A stretch of DNA of 50,137 bases from Deltaproteobacteria bacterium (GTDB lineage: Bacteria > Myxococcota_A > UBA9042 > DTJE01 > S145-11). A model generated the notes under the pieces. The model was given only the letters and a program-made list of their open reading frames with translations. It had not been told where the DNA came from and made no database searches. Below are positions 26,657-34,260 of this stretch, in pieces (within the stretch, counting starts at the first letter, position 1; each line of letters begins with the position of its first letter). Position numbers and translations under genes: made by a program. The stretch is taken from assembly GCA_015493765.1 (NCBI GenBank), contig WGCQ01000272.1, forward strand, positions 1 to 50,137. The letters are read 5' to 3'.

Positions 26657-26718
26657 TTACTACATCATGATATTATGCTAACAACAGCCTCCGGGTACAA
26701 AAAATTTTGGGAAAAGAT

Positions 26719-27918
26719 ATGCTAAATCCGAAAAGCCTTACATTCGTAGTTTTGACGTGGGGGTTGCTGTTGCCTTCGTGGTTGGCAGTTAGCAAACCAG
26801 GCAATAAGGCGAAGACCGCGGTAATAAAAACGGCCAAACAAAAGAACAGGGGATTCGATTTGTCAAAATACCTGCGCTGGGGCAAGGTTAAACTGGGGTT
26901 CCTGGGCTTCATAAACTACGAGTACACCATCCAGGCCGGTAAAACAGACAACCGGTTCAGGCTGAGCAGGTCATACCTTACCCTGGAATTCAAGCCGGTC
27001 AGGTGGTTTGAGTCCAGGGCCACGCTGGACGTGCACCAGAATACGGCAGGGGATTGGGATACCAGGTTCAAATACATCTACGCAAAATTCATCGCACCTG
27101 TTCATACCGTGGCAATCACCATGCCGAACATTGAAATCGGCCTGGTCCATGTGCCTTGGTTCGATTACGAGGAGCATATCAACCTGTACCGGGCGGAAGG
27201 GCCCATGTTTATCGAACGGGCAGGTGTACTGAATTCGGCGGACGTTGGTTTTACCGTGGGCGGACTGCTGGGGGAGAAACTAAACAAAAAATACCAGGAA
27301 GAGGTCAGTTCCAAATATCCTGGAAAATATGGCAGTTTTGCATTCGGGCTCTACAACGGGGCAGGCTACCACGCAAAGGAAAAAAACAAGAACAAGGTTT
27401 TTATGTCCCGCCTCAGCATCCGTCCCCTCGGTCCCGTATTCCCAAACCTCCAGGTTTCCTATTTCTTCATATACGGCAAGGGAAATACGCCTGGCACCTT
27501 GACTATTACGCCAAAAACGGGCAAGCCCTTCACCGTTGGTGCACCCAAATGGATGACTCACTTGATTTTTCTTAGCGTGGAGCACCAGTACTTCACCCTG
27601 ACGGCACAGTATGCCATGGGTACGGGCAATCAGAAAGGAAACAAACTTGACGTAAACGGCAATCCGTTAAAATTCAAGGGATGGTCAGTCTTTGGAGAGG
27701 TAAAACTGCCCTGGATTACTTCCAGTATTATTGGTCGATATGACTGGTGGAACTGGGACATGCAGGGCACAGTAGCACGATTCATGGCCGGTGCAGCCTA
27801 CCACTTCCTGAAACACAGTTATGTCCTGCTCAGTTTCAGCCGGGAATCACATAAAAACGACCCCCAATGGACTGCTCCAAAATGGGGCGTTCAGCTATCC
27901 ATCCAGGCGGATTTTTAG
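26719..27918 (+). CDS. Outer-membrane beta-barrel porin (phosphate-selective porin-like)
   Basis: The 399-residue product has a signal peptide (VVLTWGLLLPSWLAVS), a short Lys-rich linker, and then alternating-residue beta strands rich in Tyr, Trp and Phe. Examples are VKLGFLGFINYEYTIQAG, RLSRSYLTLEFKPVRWFESRATLDV and YVLLSFSRESHK. It ends in Phe (QADF), the outer-membrane insertion signal. The 'EFKPV..FESRATLDV' region and the VPWFDYEEHINLYR segment recall phosphate-selective O/P-type porins. Substrate specificity cannot be read. The ATG at 26719 was preferred over an upstream TTG at 26707; the ribosome-binding site is weak. It is convergent with the FtsZ-like gene. Confidence 0.75.
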   Translation: MLNPKSLTFVVLTWGLLLPSWLAVSKPGNKAKTAVIKTAKQKNRGFDLSKYLRWGKVKLGFLGFINYEYTIQAGKTDNRFRLSRSYLTLEFKPVRWFESRATLDVHQNTAGDWDTRFKYIYAKFIAPVHTVAITMPNIEIGLVHVPWFDYEEHINLYRAEGPMFIERAGVLNSADVGFTVGGLLGEKLNKKYQEEVSSKYPGKYGSFAFGLYNGAGYHAKEKNKNKVFMSRLSIRPLGPVFPNLQVSYFFIYGKGNTPGTLTITPKTGKPFTVGAPKWMTHLIFLSVEHQYFTLTAQYAMGTGNQKGNKLDVNGNPLKFKGWSVFGEVKLPWITSSIIGRYDWWNWDMQGTVARFMAGAAYHFLKHSYVLLSFSRESHKNDPQWTAPKWGVQLSIQADF

Positions 27919-27941
27919 ATTATTACGTGATTAGTCCGGGT

Positions 27942-29042
27942 TTACCTTAAGCGCCTCAGCCTTTTCAGGACGTCCAAAACCCCATCCGCAGTACTGGAGT
28001 CGTCCTGCAACATCTGCACCTCTTCTTCAATACTGCGGCGGCGTCCATCCAATTTGACGTACTGGTCTATGGATTTTTTGAGTTTTTTCCGTGTCATGGT
28101 GTCGGCCAGTTCGCGGAAGTCGTCCACCAGTTCCTTGGGCTTACGTGAGTACAGCATTGACAGGGTAATCCTGGGCCTGGCCAGGGATTCATTCAGGAGC
28201 ACGCTGTACACGGGGATCACGTTGTCCTTGGCAAAATGGTCGATCAGGTCGTAAAACAAACTCGCACTGCCCTTCTGAGGAACTTCCAACAGAAACATGG
28301 CCTCGATGGGTTGTTCCGGAGGCAGTAAAAGTGGATTGATGTTTTCAGTGATCTGTTTGTCCAATGGTTGGTCCGCCTGGTATTCAAACACGTTGAAATG
28401 GTTGAAATACGGCTTTGTCGTGTATATCCTGAAATCCTCGTAGTCGATATGACCATCGAGTATCTCCATTTTTTTGTTTTTTTCCGGAATGGCATAGAAT
28501 TCCCGCAAACCGGAAAGCATCAGGTCGTTGAAATCGGCCTCTGCCAAGCGCTTTTCGAACTTCAGTTTATTGGTGAACAAGAACATGTTGCCCGTATTAC
28601 CGGCATCAATAGCCGGAGATACGCTGTCCATCAGGAAATCTATTGTATTTTCCACGTATTCCAGGGGTTCCTTGCCCAAATACGGGAGAATAAAGGCAAA
28701 TACCGTGGTATCGTTCAGTGGAATATTTTCCTGTTCGGACAGTTTTTTTAACAAGACCGAAGTAATTCCGCTACCAGTGCCACCGCCGGTGGAGGTAAAC
28801 ACGATATCCCCCTTGATGATATTCAATAGCTGCTCTTCGATGGTCACAGAGGCCATTCTGCCAACGATAGGATTTTTGCCTGACCCCCGAAATTGTCCCC
28901 GGCTGGAGTGGACCACTGCAAGAATTTTTTCCTTTGCCTCTACCTTGGACAGTTCGACCTCGGAAATATTGACGATCGTGGAATGTTCCGGGTCAAACAA
29001 TACGGCCAGCTTGGAACCGGCGCCCCCAATACCCACACTCAT
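27942..29042 (-). CDS. Divergent FtsZ/tubulin-superfamily GTPase
   Basis: The 366-residue protein follows the FtsZ/tubulin nucleotide-binding plan from its first residues. T1 is GIGGAGS (4-10). A T3-like RGSGKNPIVGR (52-62) matches FtsZ GxGxNPxxGR. The T4 tubulin signature GGGTGSG is at 86-92. A T7-like synergy loop HIDYEDFR (198-205) keeps both acidic residues (D200, D203), so GTP hydrolysis on polymerisation is expected. The C-terminal half is divergent and ends in a basic, helical tail (RRRSIEEE...LKRLRRLR) rather than the FtsZ C-terminal peptide. It is not the cell-division FtsZ. It overlaps the winged-helix gene by 4 bases (ATGA) and has a strong AGGAGG site. TubZ-like or FtsZ-like (FtsZl-type) classes are candidates. 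Confidence 0.85.
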   Translation of the reverse strand: MSVGIGGAGSKLAVLFDPEHSTIVNISEVELSKVEAKEKILAVVHSSRGQFRGSGKNPIVGRMASVTIEEQLLNIIKGDIVFTSTGGGTGSGITSVLLKKLSEQENIPLNDTTVFAFILPYLGKEPLEYVENTIDFLMDSVSPAIDAGNTGNMFLFTNKLKFEKRLAEADFNDLMLSGLREFYAIPEKNKKMEILDGHIDYEDFRIYTTKPYFNHFNVFEYQADQPLDKQITENINPLLLPPEQPIEAMFLLEVPQKGSASLFYDLIDHFAKDNVIPVYSVLLNESLARPRITLSMLYSRKPKELVDDFRELADTMTRKKLKKSIDQYVKLDGRRRSIEEEVQMLQDDSSTADGVLDVLKRLRRLR

Positions 29043-29389
29043 ATTTTGCCTCCTAAAAAGGTTGATCCTACCAGTTTGTGTGTCTGTTGCCTGGCTTGCA
29101 TTTCAAGGGCCTTTTCCCCTGCTTCGGTGATATAGATATTCTTGCGGTTGCTTTCCTCGCGTATCTCGACCAGGCATAATATCTCGAGGGTTTCCACAAA
29201 ACACACAGCGCTTTGCTTGGTTCGCGTTTCACCCGCGCTTTTCAGGTCGTCGAATGCATTGGTTATGTTGTATTTACGGTGCATTACCTCGGCCTGTGCA
29301 GCCCAGTAGAGGATCAGAAAGTGCGACCTTTTCAGTCGCTCTAATTGTTTTTTCCACAGATCTGTCTCTACGGGTGCTGTGTTTGCCAT
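29039..29389 (-). CDS. Winged-helix DNA-binding protein, partner of the FtsZ-like GTPase
   Basis: The 116-residue protein has the helix content and wing of a PadR/MarR-like or TubR-like winged helix. HFLILYWAAQAEVMHRKYNI is followed by a helix pair (AFDDLKSAGETRTKQSAVCFVETLEIL). A beta hairpin wing (CLVEIREESNRKNIYITEAG) and a final helix complete it. It has no partner-domain or enzymatic signature. A GAGGTG site lies 10 bases before the ATG. Its stop overlaps the start of the GTPase gene, so the two are made together. A perfect inverted repeat lies 68 bases upstream and is the obvious candidate binding site. By analogy with TubR it could tether the filament to DNA, but autoregulation alone is equally possible. 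Confidence 0.7.
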   Translation of the reverse strand: MANTAPVETDLWKKQLERLKRSHFLILYWAAQAEVMHRKYNITNAFDDLKSAGETRTKQSAVCFVETLEILCLVEIREESNRKNIYITEAGEKALEMQARQQTHKLVGSTFLGGKI

Positions 29390-29419
29390 TTTGGTCTGTC
29401 ACCTCGCAAGCCTTTCAAT

Positions 29420-29448
29420 AACTTAGCGCAAAAAACGAACAATGTCAA
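29420..29448 (-). promoter_or_regulatory. Candidate promoter of the winged-helix/FtsZ-like operon
   Basis: On the minus strand TTGACA (29443-29448) and TAAGTT (29420-29425) are separated by 17 bases. The inverted repeat at 29457-29490 lies 8 bases upstream of the -35 box. Confidence 0.55.
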
Positions 29449-29456
29449 GTAAAAGA

Positions 29457-29490
29457 TAGTGTAGTATAGTTTTGATAGCATACTACACTA
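29457..29490. promoter_or_regulatory. Perfect 11-bp inverted repeat, operator or centromere candidate
   Basis: TAGTGTAGTAT (29457-29467) and ATACTACACTA (29480-29490) are exact reverse complements around a 12-base AT-rich centre, so the arm centres are 23 bp apart, about two helical turns. The site is between the divergent winged-helix and permease genes. It is not followed by a T-run, so it is not a terminator. GTGTAG also repeats directly next to the right arm (read on the minus strand). Confidence 0.75.
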
Positions 29491-29594
29491 CACTTTATCA
29501 TGTGCCTACCCCTGATAACAAGGCATGAATCAACGTAATGTGGTATATAATTGTCCGGTTTCTTTTTGCTGTCTTGATATTCAGGGAGTTGAAT

Positions 29595-30917
29595 ATGTGC
29601 CAGAAACAAAGGTCTGTAGGCCTGACAGGCGCCGTTTCGATTGGTATAGGCGGTATGGTTGGTGGCGGCATATTTGCCGTATTGGGGGAAGCCGTGTCCT
29701 TTGCCCATGGCGCCACTGCCGTAGCCTTTCTGTTTGCCGGGATCGTGGCATTACTGACTTCCTACTCCTATGCGAAATTATCCGTCAAATATCAAAATCG
29801 GGGTGGAACCGTAGTGTTCATAGATAACGCCTTTAACCACAATATCCTGTCAGGCGGCATCAACTTCATGTTGTGGCTGAGTTACCTGGTCACGATTTCC
29901 CTGTATGCTGTTGCCTTTGCATCCTATGCGGATACGTTTTTTCATGGTGTTATACCGCCATGGCAAAGACACGCATTTATCATCCTGGCTATCCTGTTGC
30001 CGCTGATTATAAATTCCTTGAGCCCCGTGATCGTCTCCAAATCCGAAACTGTTATTGTAATGATTAAATTATTGTTATTGTTGCTGATCATTGTCACAGG
30101 TATCCCATTTGTGGACCCGTCAAAATTGTCACCAGCCAGGTGGGGCACTCCTGTATCCATACTGGTTGCTGGTATGATAATATTTGTTGCCTACGAAGGA
30201 TTCGAACTGATTGCAAATGCCGCGGAGGATATAAAAAAACCGTTGGTAAACCTGCCAAGGGCTTTTTATCTGTCCGTCATTACGGTTATAGTTCTGTACA
30301 TATTAATCGCACTGATCACCGTTGGGACGGTGCCTGAGGCCAAACTGCTGGTAGCAAGGGATTATGCCCTTGCGGTTGCAGCAAAACCGGCGCTTGGCAG
30401 GGTGGGGTTTACGATTGTTGCCATAGCCGCATTACTGGCAACATTTTCCGCAATTAATTCCACTATCTACGGGAATGCCCGTCTGGGTTACATTGTGGCA
30501 AAGGATGGGGAACTGCCCGAATTTCTTGAGAAAGAAAGGCACCATATCCCGGAAACGGGGGTGATAGTTACTGGTGTTCTGAGCATGATAATCGCAAACC
30601 TGATCGACCTGACCGCAATAGCCATAATCGGCAGCGCCAGTTTTCTGTTGATATTTTTCCTGGTAAACCTGAGCGCATTCAAACTACGCAATGAGGTCAA
30701 GGCGAATAAATGGGTGGTTCTGACTGCTATCGTAGCCAGTGCTGCGGCCTTGGTTACATTGCTGGCGCATACCTTTTCCAGTAATACCAGGGCAGTGTTC
30801 ATATATCTGATTTTCATAGTTTTTTCCGTATTGTTCGAGGTATTTTACGGCAAACTGGTGAGAGGTCATTTTTTCCACAGGGCTTACAAAAAAGTTGACA
30901 GGAATGACACCAAATAG
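29595..30917 (+). CDS. APC-family amino acid permease
   Basis: This integral membrane transporter has 440 residues and about 12 helices. The first helix carries the APC signature GLTGAVSIGIGGMVGGGIFAV, where the glycine-rich unwound segment binds the substrate amino group. Helix 6 has IIFVAYEGFELIANAAEDIKKP, also typical. The AGGGAG site six bases before the ATG at 29595 fixes the start. An upstream ATG at 29538 would add a hydrophobic but atypical leader. A TATAAT box at 29546-29551 may be its -10. It diverges from the winged-helix/FtsZ-like operon and could share the operator. The substrate is not readable. Confidence 0.88.
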   Translation: MCQKQRSVGLTGAVSIGIGGMVGGGIFAVLGEAVSFAHGATAVAFLFAGIVALLTSYSYAKLSVKYQNRGGTVVFIDNAFNHNILSGGINFMLWLSYLVTISLYAVAFASYADTFFHGVIPPWQRHAFIILAILLPLIINSLSPVIVSKSETVIVMIKLLLLLLIIVTGIPFVDPSKLSPARWGTPVSILVAGMIIFVAYEGFELIANAAEDIKKPLVNLPRAFYLSVITVIVLYILIALITVGTVPEAKLLVARDYALAVAAKPALGRVGFTIVAIAALLATFSAINSTIYGNARLGYIVAKDGELPEFLEKERHHIPETGVIVTGVLSMIIANLIDLTAIAIIGSASFLLIFFLVNLSAFKLRNEVKANKWVVLTAIVASAAALVTLLAHTFSSNTRAVFIYLIFIVFSVLFEVFYGKLVRGHFFHRAYKKVDRNDTK

Positions 30918-31031
30918 CGGTTTGGGACCGATCCTGATCTAAAAAGTCCTTATCTGTCAACTGATTGCTTTACATCACTAAAGATAGCGGGTCACGGACC
31001 CGTCCCTGAACCACTTTCTGCAACCTTTGTC

Positions 31032-31056
31032 CTCAAATTTGACAGGTAATTTGGGG
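31032..31056 (+). repeat. Family A palindrome, copy f (upstream of tRNA-Phe)
   Basis: CTCAAATTTGACAGG is followed by TAATTTGGGG. Thirteen bases separate it from the TTGACA of the tRNA-Phe promoter. The rest of the 30918-31031 gap holds only a CGGGTC/GACCCG hairpin near 30988. Confidence 0.75.
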
Positions 31057-31069
31057 CAATTCATTCCTC

Positions 31070-31098
31070 TTGACAATACACTCAGATATTGCCATAAT
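31070..31098 (+). promoter_or_regulatory. Sigma70-type promoter of tRNA-Phe
   Basis: TTGACA (31070-31075) and CATAAT (31093-31098) are separated by exactly 17 bases. Transcription would start about 7-8 bases before the tRNA. Confidence 0.85.
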
Positions 31099-31112
31099 TG
31101 CCCTTGCTTTTT

Positions 31113-31188
<76 letters not shown>

Positions 31189-31323
31189 ATAAAAATTTAA
31201 AGGGCACAAAAGGTTATCGGATGTGTTTCCTTGTCCATGTTGATGGAATAGGGCTTTTGTGACCACTATTCCACGTTGCCGCAACCGGCCCGGGGCCAGG
31301 GTTCCAGGCAGGCGAGTCCGAGG

Positions 31324-31452
31324 ATGTTGATTTGATTGGTTTCGAAGCAAATCAGAGATCTCGAGCGTTTTGTAACATATTGATTTTAAAGCCATTTAAG
31401 AGTGACGACTGGAAGCCGGCGATCATAGGGGGGACTTTTTCAACACCATCGA
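31324..31452 (+). repeat. Intergenic repeat family C, copy 1
   Basis: The element runs from GATGTTGATTTGATTGGTTTC through TTGATTTTAAAGCCATTTAAG to GGGGGACTTTTTCAACACC. It fills most of the gap between tRNA-Phe and the end of the GH92 gene. The central GCCGGCT/AGCCGGC hairpin is partly decayed here. Confidence 0.8.
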
Positions 31453-31477
31453 GGAGGTCTGCGCTCCACGGCGTTCG

Positions 31478-33787
31478 TCACCTTGGGTTGGGCAATATCA
31501 GCGTGCCCCCTTTGGACAACTGCTCCTGGGTGATCACGGGCTTGGCCAGGGCCTTGCCGTCAAAGGAAAATCCGTTTCCGCGCTGGATCGTCAAATCACC
31601 GGCCTTGAGGTGTAGTACCGCCTTTTTTACCACGGGCGAAAACAACCAGAAATCGCCTTTGCAATACCTCGGAAACAGGCCCAGTGCACCCCACACGTAC
31701 CACGCACCCAGTGTGCCGGCGTCATCGTTCCCTGCAAGGCCGTCCGGCCTGTTTGCATAGCAACCCGCCATGATCTTGCGTATCCATTTGTCCGTGTACT
31801 TGCCCTGGCCTGCATCCACGAACAAGAACGGGGCAGGCAGGTCGGGTTCGTTGCCGTGCCAGTAATACGAGTCAAAATAAGGCGTGATCTTCAATCCTGA
31901 CTTTTCAAAGAATTCGTTCAATTTGCCGATAAATTTGTCCGTACCCCCCAGCAATTGCGCCAGCCCCTGCACGTCCTGGGGTACGTCGAACAAGTACTGC
32001 CAGGCCGTACCCTCGGTATATGCGCCCTGGTCCTCCAGGTAGGTGGGGTGAAAAGGCTCCAGGAAGTGGCCGCTGGAATCCTTCGGCCTGAAAAAGCCCG
32101 TAACCGGGTCATAGATGTTTTTCCAGTAGTTGCTGCGCTTTTGGAACTCCTGCGCGGTCTGGGTGTCATGCAACGCATCGGCCAGCCTGGACACGCAAAA
32201 GTCGGCCAGGGAGTCCTCCAGGGTCTTGGATACCGAACCCTTGTGCTTGTCCGCGGGGATGTAGTGGAATTTGAGCAGGTCCTGGGCGCCGTCCCTGCCG
32301 CTGAATCCGTTGCCGCGTGCGCCGTTTGCGATCGAAACCATGTTTTTCAAGGCCTTTGTGGCATCGAAACCGTGAAAACCGCGCAGATAGGAGTCCGCCA
32401 TGATGATGACCCCCGGGTTTCCGAACATGCTGTTCCCGTAGCCATGCGCAATGGGCCAGTTCGGTATGTAACCGCCTTGCTCCATGATCAATTCGAGGCT
32501 GTTCAGCATACGGGCCTGGTCGTCGGGATATAGCAGGCAGTCCATGGGGTGCACCGTGCGAAACGTGTCCCAGCCCGAAAAATCGCTGAAGAAATTCGAA
32601 CCCTGGTGGACCTTGCCGTCAAAGCCCGTGTAACGCCCGTCCAGGTCAGCCAGGTCGTCCGGCATCAGCAGGGCGTGATACAACGACGTGTAAAAGATTA
32701 CCGGGTCCACATCGCCCGGGTCCTTCAGTTCGACCACCCCAAGGTACCGATTCCACGCATCCACGGCCATGTTTACCGCAGTGTCGAACGCCAGCGACCT
32801 GGCCTGGCCCAGGTTTGTCATTGCACCCTGCGCATCAACCATGGATATGCCGACCCTTGCCACCACCGAGGATGCGTCGGGAAAATGCAACAGCAGCCTG
32901 GGTGCTGAACCCGGAGCCGTGTTGTTTTGCCTGACCTTGTCAAACGGCCGGTCAAACAGGATCGCAAAATACAGCATGAACCCGTTGTTGCGGCCGGACA
33001 GTGACCCCTTGTACAACAGGCTGCCCGTAACCAGGCGCCTGGCCTTGTCCGCAAATGCCTGGGCGTTTTGCACCGTGCAGTCGGGCAGGGCGTGCCCCGT
33101 GTCTATGCCGACCCAGGCGTCCATGGCAGGCAAAAACGTGTAGCGATGGAGCGCGGCCTTGCCCGTGGTCGTCATTTCGGCTCTCACCCCGTTGTCCAGT
33201 ACCACGCCGTAGTAACCCGGAAACGCGGTCTCGTTTTTGTGGCTGAACAGGGGGAAAAACTTGCCGGCCATGTATGTGTCACTGTCCTTGCCAGGCACGG
33301 GCAGCAATGCCAGTGCACCGTAGTCCGAAGCGCCGGTGCCGTGCACATGGAGCTGGCTGAAACCGGTCAGCATCTTGTCCTCGTACCAGTAACCGGAACA
33401 ATGAAACTGCTTTATGGCCCCGTATTTTTCCCTGGTATCCGGTCCCGGCTTGGCCAGGCTAAACGGCAGGGCCGCCCCCACGAACGCGCTGCCGATGTTT
33501 GCGCCCTTGCCCCCGGTCCCGATGAAGGGGTTTACGAACCTGGCCGGACCGGTTGGTTTCAGTGTCTGCCCGGTGTCACCCGTGATGTCCGATACGTCCG
33601 AAACCGCCATGTCCGGGCCAGCCACATCCCGCGTATCGACCGTATCCGGGACACCGCTGTCCCTGGCATCATTCGCATCCCGGTATTGAATGTCACTGCC
33701 CACGTCCGTGTCCACTCCGTGCAAGGTGGTATTTGAACAAGATGCCAGAAAAGTCAGGACCACCATGAATATGAGTCTTTTTTGCAT
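31478..33787 (-). CDS. Glycoside hydrolase family 92 (alpha-1,2-mannosidase-type) lipoprotein
   Basis: GH92 enzymes are calcium-dependent exo-alpha-mannosidases that trim mannans or N-glycans. The 769-residue product is a lipoprotein (FLASC, Cys17). An acidic Asp/Val-rich spacer (about 24-75) is followed by a full-length GH92 domain: FVNPFIGTGG, GFSQLHVHGTGASDYG, SGWDTFRTVHPMD, and GNDDAGTLGAWYVWGALGLFPRYC near the C-terminus. Those are the conserved family blocks, so activity is likely; linkage specificity is not readable. The start at 33787 has an AGAGGTG site. It follows a small secreted protein gene by 5 bases and probably belongs to one transcript with it and the helicase gene. Confidence 0.93.
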   Translation of the reverse strand: MQKRLIFMVVLTFLASCSNTTLHGVDTDVGSDIQYRDANDARDSGVPDTVDTRDVAGPDMAVSDVSDITGDTGQTLKPTGPARFVNPFIGTGGKGANIGSAFVGAALPFSLAKPGPDTREKYGAIKQFHCSGYWYEDKMLTGFSQLHVHGTGASDYGALALLPVPGKDSDTYMAGKFFPLFSHKNETAFPGYYGVVLDNGVRAEMTTTGKAALHRYTFLPAMDAWVGIDTGHALPDCTVQNAQAFADKARRLVTGSLLYKGSLSGRNNGFMLYFAILFDRPFDKVRQNNTAPGSAPRLLLHFPDASSVVARVGISMVDAQGAMTNLGQARSLAFDTAVNMAVDAWNRYLGVVELKDPGDVDPVIFYTSLYHALLMPDDLADLDGRYTGFDGKVHQGSNFFSDFSGWDTFRTVHPMDCLLYPDDQARMLNSLELIMEQGGYIPNWPIAHGYGNSMFGNPGVIIMADSYLRGFHGFDATKALKNMVSIANGARGNGFSGRDGAQDLLKFHYIPADKHKGSVSKTLEDSLADFCVSRLADALHDTQTAQEFQKRSNYWKNIYDPVTGFFRPKDSSGHFLEPFHPTYLEDQGAYTEGTAWQYLFDVPQDVQGLAQLLGGTDKFIGKLNEFFEKSGLKITPYFDSYYWHGNEPDLPAPFLFVDAGQGKYTDKWIRKIMAGCYANRPDGLAGNDDAGTLGAWYVWGALGLFPRYCKGDFWLFSPVVKKAVLHLKAGDLTIQRGNGFSFDGKALAKPVITQEQLSKGGTLILPNPR

Positions 33788-33792
33788 GGATT

Positions 33793-34260
33793 TCACCTCT
33801 TTGGTTGCTTTTGTTTCGTCTGTTGTAGTTGCGAACTTACCACGATCACCAGTTTGCCGCAGTGCAGGCGGCCGCTGAAGCCCCACTCCATCCGGGCGTG
33901 GCAATACTTAACCCTGGCTGGCTTGCTATCGTCCCAGTCGGCCACGTAACCGGGCAGGGTTATGGCCGAGCCAGCCGTTTTTTCCACCTCGATGTCCAGG
34001 GGCAGCCTGAAACGGGACCTCACGCGTACACTCCGGTTGATCCCTGCCAGCGGTCCATGCAACCCCTGTTGCCGAAGCAGCACAAAATCGCCTATACGCA
34101 CGGACAAATCCACCTGTTTGGGTGCACCTTTTTTAAATTCAATGCGCTTGAATACAACCAGGGCCTGGGGTACGGCATTTTGTGCGTGTAACGTGCTTGC
34201 ATACGCCACCACCACGGTAAGTATGGCAAAAAGGCTAAAACAACTCGAGTTGTTCCACAT
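33793..34260 (-). CDS. Small secreted protein upstream of the GH92 gene, unknown function
   Basis: The product of about 155 residues has a signal peptide (SCFSLFAILTVVVAYASTLHA-Q). The mature domain is beta-rich and basic, with VVFKRIEFKKGAPKQVDLSV and RVRSRFRLPLDIEVEKTAGSAITL, resembling a small beta-sandwich. I do not recognise the family. The ATG at 34260 starts inside the end of the helicase gene (26-base overlap); an alternative ATG lies at 34287. The ribosome-binding site is weak, which fits coupled translation. It ends 5 bases before the GH92 start, so a role linked to the mannosidase is plausible but unproven. Confidence 0.65.
   Translation of the reverse strand: MWNNSSCFSLFAILTVVVAYASTLHAQNAVPQALVVFKRIEFKKGAPKQVDLSVRIGDFVLLRQQGLHGPLAGINRSVRVRSRFRLPLDIEVEKTAGSAITLPGYVADWDDSKPARVKYCHARMEWGFSGRLHCGKLVIVVSSQLQQTKQKQPKR

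Larger units (their letters stand above)
26355..26718. other. Gene-free gap with repeats B and D
   Basis: The gap between thiD and the porin gene holds a short AATTAGCCTGGGTCACAAGC fragment also seen near 47890, one family B element, and a satellite of ACGGTC/ACGGCC hexamers (about 26528-26656). No RNA or protein gene is evident. Confidence 0.7.

Noticed and set aside
27942-29490. Plasmid partition cassette showing that the window is a plasmid
   Set aside because: The surroundings carry der, tRNAs, recBCD, pssA and thiD, and no replication gene, so a chromosome is far more likely. Only the similarity of logic to TubRZ is kept.
29457-29490. Inverted repeat as a transcription terminator
   Set aside because: It lies between two divergent starts, is AT-rich in the loop and has no T-run after either arm.
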